NCBI GenBank assembly: GCA_965199095.1
Contig: CBDAQM010000006.1
Coordinates: 310,001-374,000 of the forward strand
Direction: 5' to 3'
Length of the DNA: 64,000 bases
Source: LMUY01 sp965199095
GTDB lineage: Bacteria > Pseudomonadota > Alphaproteobacteria > Acetobacterales > Acetobacteraceae
Below the pieces are notes generated by a model. The model searched no databases, was not told the origin of the DNA, and saw only the letters and a program-made list of their open reading frames with translations. The position numbers and the translations under genes were made by a program. Positions 26,924 to 37,000 of the stretch are shown here, in pieces; the stretch's first letter is position 1, and every line of letters begins with the position of its first letter.

Positions 26924-27703
26924 TTAAGACTGTCCCGTCAAATACATCGTCGCGTCGCCTAATCCGCCGGCGTGGAACGCGATGCGCACGGGCACCGGCG
27001 GCTGGCCCGGGGCGAGCGCGGCGAACCAGGCGGAGCCGTGCTGGATGCGCCCCCGCCTGTCCTGGTCCTCGCCGACCGCGAAGCCGCCGAGTTGCCGACC
27101 CTGGAAGTCGCAGCGCAGCGCCGTGCCGGTGAACGTGGAGCGGCTGGTTTCCGGCAGGCTCTCCTGCCCCACCGTATGGGCCTGGAACTCCGACAGGCGG
27201 CGGCCGTCGAAAGTGTGCAGCGCGCCGTCGCAGCGTCCCGTCGCCGCCACCTGGCGCAGCAGCGCGGCCAGCGCACTCAGCGCGTCGATGGTGTGGAGCT
27301 GCTGTTCCAGCGGCACCGGCTCCCGCTCAATCCGGTCGGGCGGATCCTGCTGCATGATCACCGGGCGGCCCTCCTGCCAATCCACCCGCATGACGTAGGG
27401 ACGGCCGCGGAACTGCCCCGCGCTGAACAACTCGCGCGGGACGGGCGTGTTGTCCTGGAAGCGGCCGTCCACGATGCTGTCGCCCTGACCATGCACGATG
27501 GCGCCGACCAGCCCGGTCAGGCGGTAGGACACCTGGAGCCGGTAACGCTCGGGCGAGATCGCGATGCTGGCGTCCAGGTCCAGCGCGTCCAGCCCGCCGA
27601 TATAGGTGGCGTAGTTGAGCCGCGGCACATCAGGCTCGGCTTTGGCCGCAGGCGAGAGCAAGACCGCAGCCAGCAAGGCATGGCGGAGAATAGCATGGGA
27701 CAT
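26924..27703 (-). CDS. Secreted DUF3108-like protein
   Basis: A 259-residue protein with a cleavable signal peptide (AILRHALLAAVLLSPAAKAEP). The mature part fits the DUF3108 group of periplasmic beta-rich proteins: the start LNYATYIGGLDALDLDASIAISPERYRLQVSYRLTGLVG, the central YVMRVDWQEGRPVIMQQDP, and a block about DALSALAALLRQVAATGRCDGALHTFDGRR, which is characteristic. Function is unknown; a lipid or envelope role is sometimes suggested. It is transcribed away from the synthetase gene, with about 340 nt between the two starts. Confidence 0.72.
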   Translation of the reverse strand: MSHAILRHALLAAVLLSPAAKAEPDVPRLNYATYIGGLDALDLDASIAISPERYRLQVSYRLTGLVGAIVHGQGDSIVDGRFQDNTPVPRELFSAGQFRGRPYVMRVDWQEGRPVIMQQDPPDRIEREPVPLEQQLHTIDALSALAALLRQVAATGRCDGALHTFDGRRLSEFQAHTVGQESLPETSRSTFTGTALRCDFQGRQLGGFAVGEDQDRRGRIQHGSAWFAALAPGQPPVPVRIAFHAGGLGDATMYLTGQS

Positions 27704-27854
27704 GCCGGCATCATGGCGCGACCGGTGGTCGGATGTAACTGCAAAACCAGGCGCGCCCTGCTCCCCGCGCTGGTGGCATGGGACGCGAGCGGAAGAAAAC
27801 TTGTTCTGTTACCGAAAATTAGGAAGTGTCCGTCATCTTTACCTTTAGAACGCG
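27704..27854. promoter_or_regulatory. Divergent promoter region before the synthetase gene
   Basis: About 150 nt between the DUF3108-like gene start and the first 34-bp repeat. Positions 27793-27850 are clearly more AT-rich than the surroundings (GAAAATTAGGAAG, CATCTTTACCTTTAGAA), as expected of a promoter. I cannot fix a -35/-10 pair; TTGTTC at 27801 is one possible -35. Confidence 0.35.
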
Positions 27855-27888
27855 CTAGAAGGTGAATCCCAAGACGTGTTTCGACAGT
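27855..27888 (+). repeat. 34-bp direct repeat, upstream copy
   Basis: Identical to 28023-28056, which carries the ribosome binding site and start of the synthetase gene. This upstream copy therefore contains AGAAGG and a GTG TTT CGA CAG start that runs straight into TAG. The two copies flank the palindromic element between them like a long target duplication. Confidence 0.8.
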
Positions 27889-27892
27889 AGTA

Positions 27893-28026
27893 GTAGGGTG
27901 GGCTTTAGCCCACCATGGCCTCTTACGGCGCCGCCTCGACTCGACGCGGTGGGCTGAAGCCCACCCTACGAAGGGCCTGTGTCCAGGCGGCGGGATAGGA
28001 GTCGCTTCTTGAAAGCGCTGTACTAG
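27893..28026. repeat. 134-bp palindromic element, copy A
   Basis: Two small hairpins (GTGGGCTTTAGCCCAC and GTGGGCTGAAGCCCAC) sit inside larger inverted arms GTAGGGTGGG...CCCACCCTAC. A conserved tail from CGAAGGGCCTG to GCTGTACTAG follows. A second copy lies at 56280-56406 and a worn relic at about 61541. It has no coding capacity, so it would be a non-autonomous, MITE- or REP-like element. Confidence 0.8.
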
Positions 28027-28056
28027 AAGGTGAATCCCAAGACGTGTTTCGACAGT
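28023..28056 (+). repeat. 34-bp direct repeat, downstream copy covering the synthetase start
   Basis: Identical to 27855-27888. It holds AGAAGG at 28025-28030, 13 nt before the GTG start codon at 28044, and the first four codons of the synthetase gene. Confidence 0.8.
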
Positions 28057-31000
28057 TCCAAGCCATTGCTGCGACGAACCCGGACCGGCTGGCTGTTGTC
28101 GGCCCATGTCGCCTCACCTATGCGGATTTGTCGCGCCGGGCCGACGCCATCGCCCGCGCGGCGCGTCTGGCGGGTCTTCGCCCGGGTGGCCGCGCCGCCC
28201 TGCTGACGGGCCGGTCGGCGGATGCCGTCGCCGCCATGCTGGGGGTGCTGCAGGCCGGGGCGGCATACGTGCCCGTGGACCCGGCGTTGCCGGCAGCCGC
28301 CCGCGACGCAATCCTGGCGGACGCCGCACCCGCAGTGATCCTGGCGGACCATGCGGTCGCGGCCAGCGCCCCGGTGCTTCGGCTGGACCAGGATTTGCCG
28401 GACGCGCCGGACTGCCCGGCTGCGGCGTCGGACCGCGAGGCGCCGGCCTATGTCATGTACACCTCCGGCTCGACGGGCACGCCCAAGGGCGTCGTGGCGC
28501 CCTGCCGCGGCGTGCTGCGGCTGGTGCTGGGGGCGGATTTCGTCAGCCTCACGGACCACGACGTGATGTTGCACGCCGCCCCGCTCGGCTTCGACGCCTC
28601 CACGCTGGAGATTTGGGGCGCGCTGCTGAACGGTGGGACGCTCGCCATCCTGCCGGACGCGGTGCCGTCGCTGGATGCGATCGGCGAGGCGATCGCCCGG
28701 CATGGCGTCACCGTCGCGTGGCTCACCAGCGGGCTGTTCCACGCCATGGTGGAGCAGCGGGTCGCCGCCCTGGCGCCGCTGAAGCAGTTGCTGGCCGGGG
28801 GGGACGTGCTGTCCCCGTCCCACGTGGCGCGGGCGCTGGCGGCGCTGCCGGGCACCACCCTGATCAACGGCTACGGCCCGACCGAGAACACCACCTTCAC
28901 CTGCTGCTACCGCATCCCGCGCGACCACCCGGCGGATGCGCCCGTGCCGATCGGCCGGCCGATCCGCGGCACCGACGTGGTGATCCTGGACGAGGACGGC
29001 CAGCCCGTGCCGCCGGGCGAAGCGGGCGAGTTGTGCGCTGGCGGCGACGGCGTGGCGCTCGGCTACCTGAACCGGCCGGACCTGACGGCCCGCGCCTTCC
29101 GCCCCGGCCCGGATGGCCGCGTGCTGTACCACACGGGCGACCGCGCCCGGATGCGGGCGGATGGCGTGGTGGAATTCGGCGGCCGCACCGACCGCCAGGT
29201 GAAGATCCGCGGCAAACGGGTCGCCCTGGACGAGATGGAGGCGGAGCTGCGCCGGGAGCCGGCCGTGCAAGACGCCGCCATCCTGATGCAGGACGGTCGG
29301 GCCGTCGCCTACGTCACCGGGTCCGTGGACGGGGTTGCGCTGCGCCACGCCCTGCTGGCGCGCCTGCCGGAGCACATGGCGCCCGCCACGATCACCGTGC
29401 TCGACGCCATGCCGCTGACCCGCAACGGCAAGCTGGATCGCAAGGCGCTGCCCGCCGCCGCTCACAGACCCTCGCCCCTTTGGCGCGGGTCGGGTGAGGG
29501 TTCGGTGCACGCCACCCTCACCCCGACCCTCTCCCAAAGGGAGAGGGAGATCAGCGGGGTGTGGCGCCGCGTGCTGGGGCGGGAGGATTTCCCGATCGAT
29601 GCCAACCTGTTCGACGGGGGCGCCACCTCGATCGACGTGGTGCGGGCTCATGCGGCCATGCTGGATGCCGGGCTGCCGGTCGCGCTGACGGATTTGTTCG
29701 CGTACCCCAGCATCGCCAGCCTCGCGGGCCACCTCGCCGGGGGGGCAACACGGAGGTCGGCGCGGACGGAGCGGTCGATGGACGGGATCGCCGTCATCGG
29801 CATGGCCGCGCGGCTGCCGGGTGCGGACGATGTCGCCGCGTTCTGGCAGAACCTGTGCGACGGCGTGGAGTCGATCCGCCGGTTCACGCCGGAGGAACTC
29901 GAAGACTCCTTCCCCGCAGCGACGCGGGCAGACCCGGCCTTCGTCGCTGCACGACCCGTCCTGGACGGCATCGACCAGTTCGAGCCCGGCTTCTTCGGCA
30001 TGACGAAACGGAACGCGGAACTGACCGATCCGCAACACCGGCTTTGCCTGGAACTCGCCTGGGAAGCGCTTGAATCCGCAGGATACGACCCGGTGAACAT
30101 CCCCGGCCGCATCGGCGTCTTCGCCGGCAGCAGCCCGAACAGCTATCTGCTGCGCAACGTGCTGGCGGACCGGCAGGCCGTGCTGCGCTTCACCAGCGAG
30201 TACCAGACCGGCAGCTACCCGACGCTGCTCGGCGCCGGGGCCGACTTCCTCGCCACCCGCATCGCCTACAAGCTGGATTTGCGCGGCCCGGCCGTCACCG
30301 TGTCCACCGCCTGCTCGACCTCCCTGGTGGCGATCGCCCAGGGCTGCGCCGCCCTACGTGCCGGGGACGCGGACATGGTGCTGGCGGGCGGCGTCTCCAT
30401 CACGCTGCCGCAGCAGCGCGGCTATTTGCATGAGGCAGGCGGCCTCGCCTCCGCCGACGGGCACGTGCGGCCGTTCGACGCCGCGGCCAGCGGCACGGTG
30501 TTCGGCAGCGGCGCCGGCATCGTGCTGCTGAAGCGGCTGTCGGAGGCGGTGGCGGACGGCGACCACATCCACGCCGTGATCGCCGGCATCGCCACCAACA
30601 ACGACGGCGCCGGCAAGGTCGGCTTCACCGCCCCGAGCGTCAGCGGCCAGGTGGCCTGCATCGCCGACGCCCAGGCGCAGGCCGGGTTCCCGCCCGCGAG
30701 CATCGGCTATGTCGAGGCCCACGGCACCGCCACGCCGCTGGGCGACCCGATCGAGTTCGCCGGGCTGCGCCAGGTCTTCGGCGCGGAGGGCGCGTGCGTG
30801 CTGGGCTCCGTGAAGGGCAATGTCGGCCATCTCGACGCCGCGGCTGGCGTCACCGGCCTGATCAAGGCCGTGCTGTCGGTGGAACATGCGACCGTGCCGG
30901 GCACGCTGCATTTCACCGCACCCAACCCGGCGATCACGCTGGCGGGCAGCCCGTTCAGCATCACGGCGCAGACGCAGCCATGGTCTGGCCCGCTGCCGCG

Positions 31001-34000
31001 CCGGGCCGCCGTGAGCGCGTTCGGCGTGGGCGGCACCAACGCGCACGCCGTGCTCGACCAGGCGCCCGCCGCTGGGACGATGGCCGGCCGGGCGCACCAG
31101 GTGCTGGTGCTGTCGGCCCGCAGCGAGACCGGCTTGGCGGAGGCGCGGCGCCGGCTCGCGACCCATCTGGCGACCCATCCGGAGCAGCCCTTGGCGGACA
31201 TCGCCTACACGCTGCAGACTGGCCGACGCCGCTTCCCGCACCGCCTGGCCATCGCCTGCACCAGCCACGCGGATGCGGTGGCCGGGCTGGAGGGCGGGCG
31301 GGCCGCCACCGGGCAGGGCGCGGGCGGCGGGGTCGCGTTCCTGTTTCCCGGCCAGGGCGCGCACTACGCCGACATGGGCAAGGCGCTGTTCCAGGATGAA
31401 CCGGTGTTCCGCGCGGCGGTGGACCAGTGTGCGGACATCCTGCTGCCACTGCTCGGGCTTGACCTCCGCACCTTCCTGTATCCCGTTGACGATGCGGCGA
31501 AACAGGCGCTGCTCGGCACTGGCTTGGCGCAGCCTGCCCTGTTCACAATCGGCTACGCGACGGCCCGGCTTTGGCAGTCCTGGGGCGTGCAGCCAGCGGC
31601 CATGCTGGGCCACAGCGTGGGCGAGTTCGTGGCCGCCTGCCTGGCCGGGGTGTTCAGCCTGGAGGACGCGCTCGGCCTGATCGCGGCGCGCGGCCGGCTG
31701 ATGGCCAGCCTGCCCGGCGGCGCCATGATCGCCGTCCGGTTGGCGGAAGCGGAGCTGCTGCCGCTGCTGGGCGACGCGATGGATCTGGCAGCCGCCAACG
31801 CCCCGTCGCTGAGCGTCGCGGCCGGTCCCTACGACGCGGCAGAGGCGCTCGAAGCCGAGCTCACCCGGCGCAGCGTCATGCATCGCCGGCTACACACCAG
31901 CCACGCCTTCCACTCCCGTATGATGGACGACGCCGTGGCCGGGCTGCGCGAGGCTGCGGCGCGCGTGACGCTGTCGGCGCCCACCCTGCCGGTCATCTCC
32001 GGCGTGACAGGCGCGGCCATGACCGCGGAGCAGGCGACATCCCCGGACTACTGGGCGCAGCACTGCCGCGCGCCGGTGCGGTTTGCCGCTGGGTTGGAGA
32101 CGCTGCTCGCCAAGGCGCCCGCAGCCTTGCTGGAATGCGGACCGGGACGCACGCTCACCACGCTCGCGCTCCAGGGCGCGGCCCGGGGCGGGGCCGTGGC
32201 CGTGGCGCCGTCCCTCCCCGACGCCGGGCGCGAGACGGACGAGCACTCCACGATTGCCGACGCCCTGGCGCGATTGGCCGCGTCCGGGATCGAGCCTGAT
32301 TGGCGCGTCGTGCACGGCCCGGGCCGACGCCGCGTCCCGCTGCCGACCACGCCGTGGGAGCGCACCCGCTGCTGGATCGACGAACCCGAAGCCACGACGC
32401 CACGCCTGTTGGAGCCCGCCCCGATCATGGATCAGCCCCTTCCCGCCCCTGCGACCGACGACACGATGCAGGATTTGGTCGCGTTGTTCGAGGAGCTGTC
32501 GGGCGACCGCCTGGCCGGCGCGGACCCGGGCGCGAACTTCCTGCAACTCGGCTTCGACTCGCTGTTCCTCGGCCAGGTGGCGCAGCAAATCCGCAGCCGC
32601 TTCGCCGTCGGCGTGACGTTCCGCCAGTTGATGGGGGAGCTCGGCAGCTTCGCCGCGCTGGCCAAGCACGTCGCCGCCGGCCGCCCGGCGCGGGCGCCGA
32701 CGCCCGTCGCGGCCGTTGCCGTGCCGATCACGCACGCCACCGTGCCGGCCGGCGCTGCGCCTGCGGGCGCCGCCGCGCTGATGCAGCAGCAGGTGGCCGC
32801 CATGTCCGCCCTGTTCGCCCAGCAGCTCAGCGCCCTTGGTGGCGCACAGGCCGCGCCAGCGGCGCAGGCCGCGCCAGATCCGCCCCCGGCGTCAGCGCCC
32901 GAAAACACCGCGCGGTTCGACGCCTTCAAGGTGGTGGCCGCCGGCAGCGGCGGGCTGACCCCGTCGCAGCGCGCCCATGTCGCCGCCCTGGTCGCCGCCA
33001 CCGTCGCGCGCACGCCGGCCTCCAAGCGCATGACGGCGGAGGCACGCAGCCATTTGGCGGACCCGCGCGCCGCCGCCGGCTTCCGCCCCGACTGGAAGGA
33101 GATGACGTACCCGATCGTGGCGGTCCGCTCCGCCGGGCCGCTGATCTGGGACGCGGACGGCAACGCGTATGTCGACCTGGTGAACGGCTTTGGCCAGACC
33201 GCCTACGGCCACGCCCCGTCCTTCGTGACCGAGGCGGTGCACCGCCAACTGGACCGCGGGTTTGAGATCGGGCCGCAGGCGGAGCTCGCCGGCCGCGTCG
33301 CCGCCCGGTTCTGCGCCATGACCGGCAACGAACGGATGACCTTCTGCAACACGGGCTCCGAAGCCGTCATGGCGGCCATGCGCATCGCCCGCACCGTCAC
33401 CGGGCGCACCCGCATCGTCACCTTCGCCGGCAGCTATCACGGCCAGTTCGACGAGGTGCTGGTGAAGGCCGCGCCGAAGGGCACCCGCCCGGTGGCGCCC
33501 GGCATCCCGCTGGAGTCGGTGGGCAACAACATCGTGCTGGAATACGGCGCGCCCGCAGCGCTCGACTGGATCCGCGCGCACGGCGACGAACTGGCGGCCG
33601 TGATGTTCGAACCGGTGCAGAGCCGCCACCCGGCGGTCCAGCCGCGCGACTTCGCTCATGCCTTGCGCGCCATCACGGAAGCCGCCGGCATCTGCCTGAT
33701 TTTCGACGAAGTCGTCACCGGCTTCCGCGTCCATCCGGGCGGCATGCAGGCGGTGTACGGCGTCCGCGCCGACCTCGCGACCTACGGCAAGGTCGTCGGC
33801 GGCGGGCTCCCGGTCGGCATCCTGGCTGGCCGCGCCGCCTATATGGACGCGCTGGACGGCGGCGACTGGCGCTACGGCGACGATAGCACGCCGGACGCCG
33901 CGGTGACCTTCTTCGCCGGCACCTTCGTCCGCCACCCGCTGGCGCTCGCCGCGGTGGATGCAGTGCTGACCCATGTCGAGGCCGGCGGCCCGGCCCTGCA

Positions 34001-37000
34001 GGCGGAGATCGGCGGCCGCACGGCGACGCTGGCGGCGCGGCTGAACGACGCGTTGGCCGCGCGCCACCTGCCCCGCTGCATCGAGCATTTCGCCAGTTGG
34101 TTCTACTTCAAGCTGCCTGACCCGCTGGCGATGCTGCTCTACCCGAACATGCGGCTGCGCGGCGTGCACATCCAGGAAGGCTTCCCCTGCTTCCTCACCA
34201 CCACGCACGGTGCGGCTGAAATCGACAGCATCTACAGCGCCTTCGTCGACAGCCTTGATGCGATGCAGGCCGCCGGGATGCTGCTGCCGGCCGGCGCCCC
34301 TGCCCCGGCGGCGCCGGTCGAGGCAAAGCTGACCGAAGCGCAGATGGAGGTCTGGCTTGCTTGCCAGTTGGGCGACGCGGCGTCCTGCGCGTTCAACGAG
34401 GGCATCAGCCTGCACCTGCACGGAGCGTTGGACGTGGCCGCCTTGCGCGGCGCGGTCGACCGGGTGTTCGACCGCCACGACGCCCTGCGCGCCCGCTTCT
34501 CCCCCACCGGCGACCGCATGACCATCGGGCCGGCGACGCCGCTGGACCTCGCCGTGTTGGACGAACCACTGGACGCATTGCTGGACGCCGAGGCGCGCAC
34601 GCCGTTCGACCTGGTGGCTGGGCCGCCGGCGCGGCTGCGCCTGGTGCGGGTCGCGGCGGACCACCACGTGCTGGTCCTGACGGCACACCACATCGTCTGC
34701 GACGGCTGGTCCATCAACACCATCCTGTCCGAGCTGGCGGACCCGGGCGCCCTGCCGCCCGCGCTCTCCTTCGCGGCCTATGCCGCGCGGCAGACCGCCG
34801 TCCGCGGCGAGGCCGACCTGGCCTGGTGGCGCGACCAGTTCGCCACCGTGCCCGCGCCGCTGGACCTGCCATCCGACCGGCCGCGCCCGGCGTTGCGCTC
34901 GTTCCGCGGCGGCACGCGGCGGCTGGCGCTGGACGCCGCCGCGCTGGGCCGGATCAAGGCCGCGGGTGCGGCGAGCGGCTGCACCCTGTTCGCCACGCTG
35001 CTGGCCGCGGTCGGCATCATGGTCGGGCGCCTGGCCAACCGGTCCGACGTGGTGATCGCGGTTCCCGCGGCGGCGCAGTCGCAATTGGAGGATGAGGTGC
35101 TGGTCGGCCACTGCGCCAATTTGCTGCCGCTGCGCACGGCCTGGACGGACGACACCGCCTTCGCCAGCCATCTCGGCAGCGTGCGGCACGTGGTGCTGGA
35201 CGCCTACGAGCATCAGGATTGCACGCTCGGCACCATCGTCCGCGCGCTGGACCTGCCCCGCGACCTCAGCCGCCTGCCGCTCACCGACGTGCAGTTCAAC
35301 CTGGAGCGGCTGGCGGAGGGCATGGCGATGCCGGGCCTGACCCTGTCCTGCACCGCCAACCCCAAGGCGTTCGTGAATTTCGACCTGTTCTTCAACGCGG
35401 TGGAATCGAAGGAGGGGCTGGCGATCGACTGCGACTTCAACGCCGATGTGTTCGACCCGGCGACGGTGGACCGCTGGCTCGGCCATCTGCGCACGGTGCT
35501 GGCGGCCGTGGCTGCCGACCCGGCGCAACCGGTCGGCGCCATCCCTCTGCTCTCGGACCACGAGCGCCAGGACCTGCTGCACGGCCTGAACGATACCGCA
35601 GCGCCGCTGCCGGACGCCCCGGTCCACACGCTGATCGAACGGCAGGCCGCTCGCACGCCGCACGCGACCGCCGCGCGGTTCGGCGACGCCACGGTCAGCT
35701 ACGGCATGCTGGATGCCCAGGCGAACCGCATGGCGCGCCTGCTGCTGACCTATGCCACGCCGGGCGACCGGGTCGCCGTGATGCTGGATCGAACGCCAGA
35801 CATGCTGGCAGTGCTGCTCGGCGCCTGGAAGGCCGGGTTGGCCTACGTTCCGCTCGATCCATCGCACCCGCCGGCGCGGCTGGCGCACATCCTGGCAGAC
35901 GCCGACGTGGCCTTGCTGGTCACGGACGGGACGGGCCCGACGTTGGATGCGCCGGTGCTGGACCTGCGCGCCGCGCGCGACGCCGTGGCGGCGCAACCCG
36001 CCACGCCGCCCGCCGCCAGTGCGTTGGCCGACCCGCCCGCCTATGTGATCTATACCTCCGGTTCGACCGGCCTGCCCAAGGGGGTCGAGATCGGCCACGT
36101 GGCGCTGGGCAATTTGCTGCTGTCGATGGGCCGGGAGCCGGGGATCAAGCCGGGCGACATCTGGCTGGCCGTCACCACGGTCAGCTTCGACATCGCCGGG
36201 CTGGAGCTCTGGGGTCCGCTGGTGGCCGGCGCCCAGGTCGTGGTGGCTTCGCGCGCGGACGCCGCCGACGGCTATCGCCTGCGCGACCTGCTGCACGCGA
36301 CAGGCGCCACCATTATGCAGGCCACGCCCGCCACCTGGCGCATGTTGCTGGAGACGGGCTGGACGCCGGGCGCCCTGCGCATGCTGTGCGGCGGCGAGGC
36401 GCTGCCCCGCACGCTGGCCGACCGCCTGCTGGCCGACCACAGCGAGCTGTGGAACATGTACGGCCCGACCGAGACGACGATCTGGTCGGCGGTGGAGCGC
36501 GTCGGCGAGGGCGCCATCACGATCGGCCATCCCATCGCCAACACGGTCCTGCACGTGCTGGATGCCGAGGACCGGCTGGCGCCGGTGGGCGTGCCGGGCC
36601 ACCTGCATATCGGCGGCGCTGGCTTGGCGGCAGGCTACCGCAACAAGCCGGAGCTGACGGCGGAGCGCTTCATCGCCGACCCGCTCTCCCCCGGCGCCAA
36701 GCTGTATCGCACCGGCGATTCCGCCCGCAGGCTGCCGGACGGGCGCGTGCAGGTGCTGGGGCGCATCGACAGCCAGATCAAGCTGCGCGGCTACCGCATG
36801 GAGCCGGGCGAGGTGGAACACGCGCTCACCACCCGGTGCGGCGTGGCGGAGGCGGCCGTGGCGCTGCGCGACGGCCCGGGCGGCGAGCCGCGGCTGCTGG
36901 CCTGGGTCGTGCTGCGCCCCGGCGCGGCGCTGGACGAGGCGGCCATCCGCGCCACGCTGCGGGGCCTGCTGCCGGAGTACATGGTGCCGGCCGGCTTCGT

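Noticed and set aside
27893..28026. An intrinsic terminator or attenuator for the synthetase gene
   Set aside because: The hairpins have no U-run, and the same unit occurs elsewhere with no gene start, so a dispersed repeat explains it better.
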